Both the position numbers and the translations under genes were made by a program. The notes below the pieces were generated by a model, which was not told where the DNA came from, did not search any database, and saw only the letters and a program-made list of their open reading frames with translations. DNA of 33,264 bases from Pseudomonas fuscovaginae SE-1 (GTDB lineage: Bacteria; Pseudomonadota; Gammaproteobacteria; Pseudomonadales; Pseudomonadaceae): the NCBI RefSeq assembly GCF_000364705.1, contig NZ_AQOH01000002.1, forward strand, positions 1-33,264. Reading direction: 5' to 3'. Positions 18,244-26,383 of the stretch are shown here, piece by piece; positions within the stretch are counted from its first letter, which is position 1; the number at the start of each line of letters is the position of its first letter.

Positions 18244-19131
18244 ATGACGCCAGAAATCGCTGTGTTGGATATACAGGGTCAGTATCGGGTTTACACGGAG
18301 TTGTATCGCGCGGATGCCGCGGAAAAGACCATCATCCTGGTCAACGGCTCGATGGCCACCACTGCGTCATTTGCCCAGACTGTTAAAAACCTGCACCCGC
18401 AGTACAACGTCGTGTGCTATGACCAGCCCTACGCGGGCCGGTCCCGGCCGCACAACCATCACGAGAAGATGCTCACCCGGGCCGTCGAAGCGCAGATCCT
18501 GCTGGAGCTGATCGACCACTTCGCCGCCGAGCACGTGATGTCGTTCTCCTGGGGCGGCGCCGCCACCCTGGTCGCTCTCGCCGAGCGGCCACGGCGCATC
18601 GAGAAGGCGGTGATCAGCTCGTTTTCGCCGGTGATCAACGAACCGATGCGCGACTACCTCGAACGTGGCATCCAGTGCCTGGGAGCCTGTGATCGTGCCG
18701 AGGTCGGCCAACTGGTCAACAGCACCATCGGCAAGCACCTGCCGTCACTGTTCAAGCGCTTCAACTACCGGCATGTCAGCAGCCTGGCCGAACATGAATA
18801 CGGCCAGATGCACTTCCACGTCCGCGAAGTGCTCGAAAGTGATCGCCAGGGCTGCCTGAAGATTGCGAACAGGATCGACATACCGGTGCTGTTCGTGAAC
18901 GGCGAATGGGACGAATACACCACGCCCGAGGATGCCCGCCAGTTCGGCCGGCACGTGCGCCACAGCCACTTCAGCACCATTCGCGCGGCCGGGCACTTCC
19001 TCGACATGGAGCATAAGTCCGCCTGCCTGCACATGCGTCACGCGCTGCTCGACTTCCTCAAACCCAGCCACCAGGAAAGCCGGGCGCGCTACTACCGATA
19101 CGTCCAGGAGCACCATGCGCAAGCGATGTGA
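18244..19131 (+). CDS. phaG: (R)-3-hydroxydecanoyl-ACP:CoA transacylase/thioesterase
   Basis: A 295-aa alpha/beta-hydrolase-fold protein matching PhaG of P. putida in length and in many stretches, such as EIAVLDIQGQYRVYTE, VNGSMATTASFAQTV, HVMSFSWGGAATLVAL and IGKHLPSLFKRFNYRHVSSL. The serine nucleophile is in the SFSWGG elbow and the histidine in AGHFLDME near the C-terminus. PhaG diverts 3-hydroxyacyl groups from fatty-acid synthesis into medium-chain polyhydroxyalkanoate. The related RhlA makes the rhamnolipid lipid moiety, but the N-terminus and length favour PhaG. ATG 18244 follows CAGGAG at 7 nt. It is a single-gene unit. Confidence 0.92.
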   Translation: MTPEIAVLDIQGQYRVYTELYRADAAEKTIILVNGSMATTASFAQTVKNLHPQYNVVCYDQPYAGRSRPHNHHEKMLTRAVEAQILLELIDHFAAEHVMSFSWGGAATLVALAERPRRIEKAVISSFSPVINEPMRDYLERGIQCLGACDRAEVGQLVNSTIGKHLPSLFKRFNYRHVSSLAEHEYGQMHFHVREVLESDRQGCLKIANRIDIPVLFVNGEWDEYTTPEDARQFGRHVRHSHFSTIRAAGHFLDMEHKSACLHMRHALLDFLKPSHQESRARYYRYVQEHHAQAM

Positions 19132-19393
19132 GCGGATCCGGTCACGGGCAATGGCTGTCAGGAACCCTCCAGCCTGCAGCCATTCGCCCGAGATCAGGCG
19201 CCGCCTGAGATGCACCGGCAATATCCGCTAAAACACAGATTTTCAAAGAAAAACTTCAATTGCACGGCAACATCTGGTACAAAGTGGCCAGCCGAGCGGG
19301 TGTCAGGCAATGACCTCACTCCAGCGCTCCGCACCGATAACCAATGTTCTCGTGTGGACAAGCCGCTTCGGTGAGCAGGAAGAGATGTAAAAA

Positions 19394-19463
19394 GCGGGTA
19401 TAGTTTAGTGGTAAAACGAAAGCTTCCCAAGCTTTAGTTGAGGGTTCTTATTGGACACGCCCC
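19394..19463 (+). pseudogene. Degenerate tRNA-Gly(CCC)-like sequence
   Basis: The first 43 nt have the features of the intact tRNA-Gly(CCC) that starts 97 bp downstream: the 5' acceptor strand GCGGGTA, a D-arm-like TAGTTTAGTGGTAAAAC, and a good anticodon stem-loop AAAGC-TTCCCAA-GCTTT. The second half does not pair. The T arm starts GAGGGTTC but has no CCCTC partner, and the 3' end lacks TACCCGC and CCA. It cannot fold as a normal tRNA. It may be a decayed duplicate or a remnant of an earlier integration. Confidence 0.7.
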
Positions 19464-19480
19464 TTTTGGTGCACCGTCGA
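19464..19480. repeat. 17-bp direct repeat, copy 1, before tRNA-Gly
   Basis: TTTTGGTGCACCGTCGA, identical to the copy at 19690-19706. The core GGTGCACC is itself palindromic. This copy lies between the degenerate and the intact tRNA, ending 10 nt before the latter. Confidence 0.7.
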
Positions 19481-19490
19481 GGCAAGAAAT

Positions 19491-19564
19491 GCGGGTATAG
19501 TTGAATGGTACAACTATTGCTTCCCAAGCAATCGGTGAGGGTTCGATTCCCTCTACCCGCTCCA
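19491..19564 (+). tRNA. tRNA-Gly (anticodon CCC)
   Basis: A 74-nt cloverleaf with encoded CCA. The acceptor GCGGGTA pairs with TACCCGC, followed by T-CCA. The D arm is GTTG/CAAC. The anticodon stem ATTGC/GCAAT encloses TTCCCAA, giving anticodon CCC. The T arm GAGGG-TTCGATT-CCCTC is perfect. tRNA-Gly genes are frequent integration sites of pseudomonad genomic islands, and the base composition changes immediately downstream. Confidence 0.97.
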
Positions 19565-19689
19565 CCTTCCAGCCAGTATTTCCGGGCCCTCCAGGGGATC
19601 CCCCATCCCCAGAAGCCCCTTCACAATCTCTCCCTCCAGCATCAAAATCTCCACCCTAGACTCACCAGAAGCCATTTAGAGTCACCAAA

Positions 19690-19706
19690 TTTTGGTGCAC
19701 CGTCGA
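19690..19706. repeat. 17-bp direct repeat, copy 2, after tRNA-Gly
   Basis: TTTTGGTGCACCGTCGA, identical to 19464-19480. It starts 126 nt after the end of the tRNA. The two copies bracket the intact tRNA with a period of 226 bp. Confidence 0.7.
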
Positions 19707-19913
19707 CGCTGTCCGAAATGACGAATCGATGAGCAGGCCTCCAGCTTGCTGCCGCCAATTAATCCCAAAAAGCTCATCCGCACCCCCTCCCATTCCCTGC
19801 CAACCCGACCCCCGACCTCCGACCCGAAAATTCAAAATGGGGAGTGAGCGAACGCCTCCCACCCGATCCAGAAAACCCTTTCCCCTGCAAGCACGCAGCG
19901 GCCAACCAGAAGC

Positions 19914-20453
19914 TCAGTCATCCTCCGGCCTGCCCCTCCCCGCCCGCTCAGGAAAATGAACACGATCACACTGCGGATAACGCTTCACAAACTCGGCACC
20001 CACCATGTCCCCAACCTCCAGCTCAAGCCCACAGTTAACCAGTGAAGTCATAGAACTACGTGCCAGCGAAAACTTGTCTGGGTGCTTAAGTCCGTCATTT
20101 GCCACCCTATTTCTTTCAGGCCCAGCTTTGAGGCTTTTAGAAAATCAGCCCCCCAAGGCGACGCTTCAGTTGCCGCGCCTGTACTAGAATCACGAACCTC
20201 AGTAGCCGCTTTAGCCGCATCCATACCGATCTGCTCGACAACTTCACTAATGGCCGACCTAAACATCGGATCATACAGTTAGGTCAGCCCACCAAACTTC
20301 CCCTTCAGATAAAACCCGAAAAGCCCGCCCCCCCTCTGCCTCCCTAAATGAAATCAACAATGCGATAATAGGTATCACAGGTGAAACCAGACCTCCCTCT
20401 AACTTCAGTTTGGGGCAAGAGCAACTCCGAGGAAATATCTTAAGCCTTTGCAA
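19914..20453 (-). pseudogene. Frame-broken gene remnant next to the tRNA
   Basis: Three consecutive minus-strand reading frames abut or overlap: 20453-20271 (with hydrophobic GLVSPVIPIIALLISF), 20266-20048 (SAISEVVEQIGMDAAKAATE) and 20105-19914 (GLELEVGDMVGAEFVKRYPQ, acidic end GRPEDD). Each shows protein-like composition and the switch points are close, as expected for one membrane-linked gene broken by indels. None has a good ribosome-binding site. The family is not recognised. Separate tiny genes remain possible. The rest of 19565-21040 shows no supported gene except the short frame at 20546-20797. Confidence 0.4.
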
Positions 20454-20545
20454 TATTTATATTCAGCTCAGTTAGCCCACCCTTATCCTGACGATCCTTT
20501 TTTATTTTCTTAAAATCCCAGGATTGAATCACTGCGGTGTATCCT

Positions 20546-20797
20546 TCAAAGAATGACCTCGTATACCTCGAAGAAAGATTCCGTATATCGCAAAGAAAGA
20601 CTTCCCCCCCTTGCCTCAGCAGCAAAGCCATCACAAGGCTCTGAGTAACCATCGGCTGGCTGATGAGTACAGCCCAGCAGGCTTTCGATGGGACGATTGG
20701 TGCTGCGTAAGATGCCGCGTTGAGCGTAATATTGATAGCCCTTACGCTGCACGTTCGCGCACATCTCGATGGCAGTGGCACGGGCCTTAAGATTCAT
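20546..20797 (-). CDS. Small hypothetical protein (83 aa), doubtful
   Basis: Read from ATG 20797, with product opening MNLKARATAIEMCANVQRKG and a middle YQYYAQRGILRSTNRPIESL. Codon choice has the C/G-ending third positions expected of Pseudomonas coding DNA over its first 60 codons, better than the surrounding AT-rich sequence. The last 20 codons look different and resemble a short tandem repeat (two CGTATA...AAGAAAGA units near 20561-20610), suggesting a fused or altered end. The ribosome-binding site is weak (AGGA too near the start). No function is assigned. Confidence 0.35.
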   Translation of the reverse strand: MNLKARATAIEMCANVQRKGYQYYAQRGILRSTNRPIESLLGCTHQPADGYSEPCDGFAAEARGGSLSLRYTESFFEVYEVIL

Positions 20798-21040
20798 GTC
20801 CTAAAGCTCAATTAAGTAACAAATCGAAGATAAGGTTTCGACCGGAAGACGTTGGCACCCGTCCAAAAAATTGCTCCTGAAAACCCCGCCCCCAGAAATC
20901 CACGATAAAAGCCAACAATATATGTAATAAACAAACACTGCCTCATCACCACGACCTAGCAGCAAGCCGGAATGCAACTGTCCAAATAATCCGACAATAA
21001 TTAATCCTTCACTCTCGGGCCGGCCACCCCATTAGCCACC

Positions 21041-21057
21041 CTTTACACACAGTAAAG
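21041..21057. promoter_or_regulatory. Palindromic operator candidate before the TetR gene
   Basis: CTTTAC-ACACA-GTAAAG is a perfect 6-bp inverted repeat with a 5-nt centre, 77 nt upstream of the TetR start codon. A further GTAAA half site follows at about 21066. Size and place are typical of TetR autoregulation. Binding is inferred. Confidence 0.5.
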
Positions 21058-21133
21058 TTAAATATGTAAAACATGGGTGGCGCATTGCAGATCTTTGAGT
21101 AACACTAAAGCTATTCTGCTACAGGTAACCCAA

Positions 21134-21781
21134 ATGAACGCGGCCACCCACTCTCCCGTCGACGACTTGCTCAACCCAGGCGAGAGCGCATCACGTCCGA
21201 TCAAGATTCTTGCCGCTGCAGGCCGGATGTTCATCGAGCACGGGTATCAAGGCACCAGCATGGAGGAGATCGCCAAAGCTGCAGCGGTGACCCGCCAAAC
21301 CTTGTACAACCGTTATCCTGAGGGCAAGGAGTCTCTCTTCGTTGCAGTGGTAGAGCGGATGTGGAAGGCCTTCGCTGTCATCAATGTGGCAACTGATGAG
21401 CGCGCCCTGACCGAGCCTCGGGGCGGCCTCATACAGATCGCGACCGACTTTGCGTGCTTCTGGTCGGGGCCGACCGCCGCCGACTTCCTGCGCATGGTCA
21501 TTAAGGAAGGTCAGCGGTTCCCTATGCTTGCAGAACGCTTTGACGAGGTTATCCAAGCGCCGGCAATGGCTGCTGTTAGCGATTATCTCGCGGAGCTGTC
21601 ACGCCGAGATGTCCTAGCAGTTCAAGCGCCGGATACTGCCGCACGCGGCTTCATGGAGGTGCTTGACGGTCGGATCCTCTGGAAGCAGGTCAAAGGTAAT
21701 AGCGATCCACTCGCCCGCGATGAGGTCGAAGAGATTGTCGAACGCACGGTAGACGAATTCCTGAGATCACTCCGGCATTGA
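21134..21781 (+). CDS. TetR-family regulator with AefR-like C-terminal domain
   Basis: A 215-aa repressor. The TetR helix-turn-helix domain lies at about 20-65, with FIEHGYQGTSMEEIAKAAAV then TRQTLYNRYPEGKESLF. The C-terminal ligand domain resembles the AefR-like group, with RMVIKEGQRFPMLAERFDEV. ATG 21134 is chosen because the conserved domain begins soon after it; an upstream alternative at 21077 adds 19 residues. No efflux or enzyme gene is adjacent in the usual divergent position, so it is an orphan on the island. It probably represses itself through the 21041-21057 palindrome. Confidence 0.8.
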   Translation: MNAATHSPVDDLLNPGESASRPIKILAAAGRMFIEHGYQGTSMEEIAKAAAVTRQTLYNRYPEGKESLFVAVVERMWKAFAVINVATDERALTEPRGGLIQIATDFACFWSGPTAADFLRMVIKEGQRFPMLAERFDEVIQAPAMAAVSDYLAELSRRDVLAVQAPDTAARGFMEVLDGRILWKQVKGNSDPLARDEVEEIVERTVDEFLRSLRH

Positions 21782-21986
21782 AGTAGCGCTTTTGGCCTAT
21801 GCCCCCACCACCTACCCCCCCCTGTAGTTGATCAACTCCAGAACCGATGATACCGTGCCACATCGGTTTTCCTGGATCGAGCGGTCGGCAAGCATAGCCT
21901 TTGTGCATCAGGTGCTACCCCCTTCTTTCGCACGCATTTCGACAATAGTCAGCGGGCAGCCGACACCGTGACGTTGGAGAACTGCC

Positions 21987-22601
21987 ATGCGCGTTCCAAT
22001 TTTTTCCCAGGATCTGCTGCCTCAGGGTGCCTTCAGAAAACTGTCCAAAAGCATCCAGAACAGGTGGCCTGGCAGGTCGCCTATCCAGCTATCCTTCGCG
22101 TCTGAAATCTTGTCCAAGGCGCTCGGGTACGCCGATTACCATGCGCTCAGAAATGCGCCCGTCAAATGTTCTCTCGATACAGTAGCCCCTGCCGAGGCCG
22201 ATGTGCGTGCAGGAATAGCCGCAGCGATTTCCCAAGCGCTTGCATTGGCCAATGACAGCTCAGTACCGAGCAGCATGCTGGAACGATATGTCGAAACGCT
22301 TCCGCTGAAAGCGCTGAGCGCGTTTAAAGGGGTCACTTCGCAGTGCACGCAGATGAGCGCGCCCACTCACTCTACGCGCGATCCTGATGAGGGCCGCACT
22401 CTTCGCTCGCGCAAGAAACAAGTGAAACGGCCATTTTCGCCCCCAACCTCTCAGTCCCAGCGACAGGCCTTCGTGGCACAGCTACTCAGCTCAACCCCAC
22501 GCGCTGAGCTAGAGATGCTCATCCATCAGCTCGGGCATCACTCACTGGAAACGACTGGAGATTACGTGCAGCTCAATGCAAAACGCACGGAAACGGTCTG
22601 A
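21987..22601 (+). CDS. ICE-associated protein with tyrosine-recombinase-like C-terminus
   Basis: A 204-aa protein. The N-terminus (MRVPIFSQDLLPQGAFRKLS, then LSKALGYADYHALRNAP) is of a kind I recall from integrative elements of the PAGI-2/clc group. The end, LGHHSLETTGDYVQL (about 181-195), matches the box around the nucleophilic Tyr of tyrosine recombinases (LGHxSxxTTxxY). The other catalytic residues (Arg of box I, HxxR) are missing, so the protein should not recombine DNA. It looks like an internal deletion derivative or an accessory DNA-binding protein. GGAGAA precedes ATG 21987, so it is probably expressed. Confidence 0.6.
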   Translation: MRVPIFSQDLLPQGAFRKLSKSIQNRWPGRSPIQLSFASEILSKALGYADYHALRNAPVKCSLDTVAPAEADVRAGIAAAISQALALANDSSVPSSMLERYVETLPLKALSAFKGVTSQCTQMSAPTHSTRDPDEGRTLRSRKKQVKRPFSPPTSQSQRQAFVAQLLSSTPRAELEMLIHQLGHHSLETTGDYVQLNAKRTETV

Positions 22602-22913
22602 CGCCTTGGAAAGGCCTTGCTGTGAGTAGACAAAAGGACGTGATGGGAGGCAGGCCTGACGTTGTGCCTTCCCGTCCCATACAGTCCTCCTTATGATCAC
22701 CACAGCGCCAATGTGCCCTTCCTGCCTTCAGCCCAGGAACTAACTCCTGACATAAGATAGAGGCGGCTGCGGTCTGTCGACGCAACACCCTGTCTCAGCC
22801 ACTGACGCCTCTGTTGAAACTCCAGCAGACTGGTACGCCCTACTTACGCTCACCGGCCTAAAGCGACCTTCGCCTGAAGGTTTCCATACAGACGCAGAAC
22901 TACTGCCGTCCAG
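22602..22913. other. Gap between recombinase-like gene and cap3
   Basis: About 312 bp between convergent genes. GGGAGGCA and TGCCTTCCC form an imperfect stem at about 22644-22675 that could end transcripts from either side. No gene is seen. Confidence 0.4.
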
Positions 22914-23396
22914 TTATCGAATTCCGGCATGCTGAAGGATGCGCCGCTGGCCGTTGCCCGACATGTACTCGACATGCAGATCCTTACAGCCGACGATTAA
23001 CGCCAGCAGTGGTCGACCATCCACCCGGTCAACTGCAAGAATTTGCCATTCAGTAAGGTCTATTGAGGATGGCGTCGGATAATTCTGGGGATGGGTATGC
23101 CACTCCCCCACGTACCGTACCAGGCCTTTACTCTCCCTCCAGCGCTTCATTGCCAGCCGGTGGTGAAAATAGGGCATTCGTTCGAAAAGGAACCGGAAAC
23201 GCCTGTCCCAGAAAGATGGCTCGGTCGCCTCGGTAATCTCCAGATGCTCACCGCGAACGTGGCCCAGCAGTATTCCCCCCGCCTCTTTCGAATCGACCCC
23301 CTCCTGGATATACCGGCTAAATACCTCCAAGGGCTGCTGGTTCAGGTACACCAATTGTTCAGTCCCAGGCACCTTCCACGTAGTCACGAACGGCAT
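22914..23396 (-). CDS. cap3: Cap3, JAMM-family deconjugating protease of type II CBASS
   Basis: A 160-aa JAB/JAMM metalloprotease. The complete metal and catalytic set is visible: Glu38 in KEAGGILLG and H100-x-H102-x7-Ser110-xx-Asp113 in GEWHTHPQNYPTPSSIDLTE. In CBASS, Cap3 removes target proteins that Cap2 has attached to the CD-NTase C-terminus and so restrains the system. ATG 23396 is chosen because AGGGA lies about 9 nt upstream; ATG 23405 and TTG 23429 are also in frame. It overlaps the end of cap2 by 13 nt, so it is translationally coupled and last in the operon. Confidence 0.93.
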   Translation of the reverse strand: MPFVTTWKVPGTEQLVYLNQQPLEVFSRYIQEGVDSKEAGGILLGHVRGEHLEITEATEPSFWDRRFRFLFERMPYFHHRLAMKRWRESKGLVRYVGEWHTHPQNYPTPSSIDLTEWQILAVDRVDGRPLLALIVGCKDLHVEYMSGNGQRRILQHAGIR

Positions 23397-25000
23397 GCTG
23401 GACATTCCCTGAAAGGCAATGGCGAGCAATCCGGGGTTGCGAGCTCATAGCTGTGGTCAGTCAACCGCGTAGAGAGCGCTGGCCATGGTTTGTTCGCAAT
23501 CCAAGCCAGAGCGGTATCCAATGCAAGAGCAGCAGCCTGAATCGATACCGATGCAGGGAACGGTACGTAAAGCCCTTCACATCCCTGCCCTGCATATATT
23601 GGGGTCACACCGCCCACGACCGGCAACAGGTTGCCTCCCCTATTGGCGTCGGTAAGGCATCTATAGCAGCCTTGTTCGGGATATCGCTTGAGCAGGGTAC
23701 GAACAGCGACACCCGCACCTTCGATCCAGACGTGCAAGGTTGGACAGGATGCGGTCTTGGCGAGCCAATGCCCGAACGCCTCTTCTCCTGTCGCATCGAT
23801 GATCAAATCCAGGCCGGCCAAATTCACATCCTTGGCATCGCTGGAAAATGGGGTCACCTTCGCAGTGGGCATTGCATTGCGCAGCTCCTTAGACACTGAA
23901 TCTGCCTTACCTTGGAACAGATGGTTGAAGCCCAAGCGATGTCGACCGAGATTCTGGGGCATCAGTGTGTCGTTATCGATCAGCAACAATTCCCCACCAC
24001 CCGTCCCAGCGCCGGCCTTGACGAGCATCTCCGCAAGAAACCCACCGATCGTTCCGCACCCAATCACCCCGATGCGCTTGCTCGCCAACGTGGCCTGACC
24101 TGGGATGTTGCGCTGGCTCAAATACTGGTCATCAAGCCGAAGCATCGATAGAAGACTCACCCGGCATTCAAAGATGGGTAGTCGCTGATCTGTCGAGCGC
24201 TGATCGCTGGGGCGGTTGGCTTGAAGGTCGTGCACGAGAAAGCCGTAGCTGTATCCAGTCTTTTGAGACTCGACAACGATCATCACGCACGGCTGGCCAT
24301 CTCGGTACGCAGCAGTGATTTTGTCCCGTATTTTGCGCTTGCACGCATCGTCCAACTCTCTCTGCCAGTCGAGAATGTGACTCACTTTAGCTGGCGGCCA
24401 ATTCTTCTGCAGTGGTCTGGGCGCCACGCTGGAGGTGATCATCTCCACCCGAGTATGGAACTCCAAAATCTTACGGCCAGCACGCGCAAACTTCAGTCGA
24501 CTTCTCTCGACATTGTCGGTGAGCACGTAAAACTTGTTGTCCGACAGTTGAAGAACGTTCAGCGCCCCGGTCGAGCGACGGTCAACATCATAAAAACAGT
24601 AAACGCCATCCCAGTAGACGAAAAACTCCTCCTGCAGATCGTCCTTCATCTTCCCGGCCAAGATCTGCTCCAAAACATCCCTCGCTTGAAGCAGTGCCGT
24701 CCGTGTTTGCCCTACAGGATCGTAGATGTCTATGACCTCGGTGCCAGGTGCGGCATAACAGAGATATCCATTCGGGCTCAAGTGAGGCACAAGTTGAGGC
24801 AGCGGCTTTGGCACCCCGGTAACCCATAGCCTCAAGGGGTGTTCAAAGGAGCGGTCAATCCACACCTCGCACTGAACAGCCCCTTGGGTAGGCGTAACCA
24901 ATTCTCCGGCCATTGCTAACCAATTTGGATTTGGCTGGGGATCCACTTTGGTAAATCCCCAGCCGACCATGTGGCGCAGCACTTCAGGCATGGCATCCAT
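23384..25000 (-). CDS. cap2: Cap2, E1-E2 fusion ubiquitin-transfer-like protein of type II CBASS
   Basis: A 538-aa protein. The N-terminal E2-like domain (about 1-160) has its candidate catalytic Cys81 in PNGYLCYAAPG. A linker is followed by a ThiF/E1 adenylation domain (about 300-538). Nucleotide-binding GVIGCGTIGG is at 311-320, LLIDNDTLMPQNLGRHR at 339-355, zinc-type Cys pairs are at 445/448 and 533/536, and a candidate E1 Cys474 is in AGQGCEGLY. Cap2 conjugates the C-terminus of the CD-NTase to a target and primes cyclic nucleotide synthesis. ATG 25000 lies 3 nt after the CD-NTase stop, with AGGCAGG upstream. All key residues appear intact. Confidence 0.93.
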   Translation of the reverse strand: MDAMPEVLRHMVGWGFTKVDPQPNPNWLAMAGELVTPTQGAVQCEVWIDRSFEHPLRLWVTGVPKPLPQLVPHLSPNGYLCYAAPGTEVIDIYDPVGQTRTALLQARDVLEQILAGKMKDDLQEEFFVYWDGVYCFYDVDRRSTGALNVLQLSDNKFYVLTDNVERSRLKFARAGRKILEFHTRVEMITSSVAPRPLQKNWPPAKVSHILDWQRELDDACKRKIRDKITAAYRDGQPCVMIVVESQKTGYSYGFLVHDLQANRPSDQRSTDQRLPIFECRVSLLSMLRLDDQYLSQRNIPGQATLASKRIGVIGCGTIGGFLAEMLVKAGAGTGGGELLLIDNDTLMPQNLGRHRLGFNHLFQGKADSVSKELRNAMPTAKVTPFSSDAKDVNLAGLDLIIDATGEEAFGHWLAKTASCPTLHVWIEGAGVAVRTLLKRYPEQGCYRCLTDANRGGNLLPVVGGVTPIYAGQGCEGLYVPFPASVSIQAAALALDTALAWIANKPWPALSTRLTDHSYELATPDCSPLPFRECPACRS

Positions 25001-25003
25001 GCG

Positions 25004-26143
25004 TCAGCCTGCCTTGGTACGCTTCACAGGTTCTGCGGGGCCGGCGAGAGGAGCGATCGCAGCCATGGACGCTGGAAGGCCCTCGGGGTTGGACTTCATG
25101 CGATCGAGCGCATATGGAAACCGGTCGCCCAGCATGCTATTCATCCAATTGTGGGCTGTCTGTGCATCCGTCGCGTTGATGGCTCCTTCCAGGTGCTTGG
25201 CAAACTCCTCGAACAGCTCCACAGCGTCTGCGATCGCCTCTACGGGCATATGAGCCGTCAGCGATGCCTCCGGGTCAATGGGACTCTGGACACCCTTGCG
25301 AAGCGCATCAGGAATCCCCTTGACGACATTCAGCAAGGCACAGTCATCACGCTTGTCGACGAACTCGAAAAGAGGGCAGGCTGCTGCCATCAGCAGGATC
25401 GAACTGGGGCCTTTTTCTTTCCACTGCTTGTCACGAAATGCCTTGAGGTAGCGCACCACCCGAATGAGCTGGTCACCCTTATCCTGGCATTCACGCTTGA
25501 ACCAGTTTTTCATCGCCATGGGGTCGGACTTGCGCCACCCCTCCTTGCGATCAGCGAGCAGAATCTTGTCCGAAGGCAGAGTCTTCCAACTATCGCGCTC
25601 AGAGTTGATCGCACTGTCGAACATCGCGTGCCCAAGGCTCTCCATGCTGGCTTTGATTAGCAAGAACAGATCGTCTGGGATGACGTACAAGGGAAGGTCG
25701 ATGTGAGCATGAGGTGAGATGGTGACCCGAACGCAGGTGTCCTTGCTCTCGGTGTACCACCCTCTTCGCTCACACATAGGCCCCAGCACGTCGATGACCG
25801 CATCGAAGAACAAGCCGATAGCGAGCTTCGGACTGCTCTCTTCACGCATCACACTCAGCGGGAGGTAGACACCATCATCAATGTCCGACTGCTGCGGAGG
25901 CGTTGTGCACGGGCTATTGAGGGTTTTGTAGGCACGAGAGCCCTGAATGTAAAACCGAGGCTCACAGATATCCCCGTCTAGGCCCTTTTCCCTCAGAGCG
26001 CGAGGCAGATCAGCCTTCAGGGCCTCGCGGATATCCTGACGAGCACCGTCAATTTCGGCCAGCTCATGGGCCTTGAGGTTGAGTTCATCAAGGAAGCAAG
26101 CTTCCCCGGTAGTGGTGTACAGCAACGGACTAAAGTTCGGCAT
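25004..26143 (-). CDS. CD-NTase, DncV-like cyclic dinucleotide synthase of CBASS
   Basis: A 379-aa nucleotidyltransferase. The QGS motif is at 67-69 in FYIQGSRAYKTLN, the catalytic DID at 87-89 in SDIDDGVYLP and the third Asp149 in HIDLPLYVIP. The 62-residue spacing between first and third Asp equals that in Vibrio DncV. Other shared DncV stretches are RKEGWRKSDP, RYLKAFRDKQW and GPSSILLMAA. It should make a cyclic dinucleotide (3'3'-cGAMP in DncV) on infection. The C-terminus ends KRTKAG with the terminal Gly expected for Cap2 conjugation. ATG 26143 follows GGAGG at 5 nt, which excludes the upstream TTG. Confidence 0.93.
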   Translation of the reverse strand: MPNFSPLLYTTTGEACFLDELNLKAHELAEIDGARQDIREALKADLPRALREKGLDGDICEPRFYIQGSRAYKTLNSPCTTPPQQSDIDDGVYLPLSVMREESSPKLAIGLFFDAVIDVLGPMCERRGWYTESKDTCVRVTISPHAHIDLPLYVIPDDLFLLIKASMESLGHAMFDSAINSERDSWKTLPSDKILLADRKEGWRKSDPMAMKNWFKRECQDKGDQLIRVVRYLKAFRDKQWKEKGPSSILLMAAACPLFEFVDKRDDCALLNVVKGIPDALRKGVQSPIDPEASLTAHMPVEAIADAVELFEEFAKHLEGAINATDAQTAHNWMNSMLGDRFPYALDRMKSNPEGLPASMAAIAPLAGPAEPVKRTKAG

Positions 26144-26342
26144 GAAGCCTCCGCTCAAGCGCTAAATGAACGGTGCCTCCAGCACTTGCTGACCCTCCAC
26201 CAAGACTGCCGAGCGCATCTGCACTCATGAATCTCGTCACTGCAACCCTACGCCAACCACTTCGTCCAGAGGGTGCAGTTCTACCCAATACGTCAGCTGC
26301 CATGCTCGATGACACGTGAGAGACGACATAATGCCACCAACC

Positions 26343-26383
26343 CTACATATAGTTCAATAGCGCACGCAAAACACTATATGTAG
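26343..26383. promoter_or_regulatory. 11-bp inverted repeat between cap15 and the CD-NTase gene
   Basis: CTACATATAGT at 26343-26353 and ACTATATGTAG at 26373-26383 are perfect inverse complements, centre to centre 30 bp (about three helical turns). It is AT-rich without a T tract, unlike an intrinsic terminator. On the minus strand a possible -35 TTGAAC (26352-26357) overlaps one arm, with a weak CATTAT -10 at 26328-26333. This suggests an operator over an internal promoter of the CD-NTase-cap2-cap3 genes. Confidence 0.5.

Noticed and set aside
26130..26315. 61-codon minus-strand frame in the gap between cap15 and the CD-NTase gene
   Set aside because: GTG start with no ribosome-binding site, Gly/Ala/Ser-rich composition, and it overlaps the good CD-NTase start. 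A leader peptide cannot be excluded but is not supported.
26343..26383. Inverted repeat read as an intrinsic terminator of cap15
   Set aside because: The stem is AT-rich, the loop is 19 nt and there is no T tract, so an operator reading fits better.
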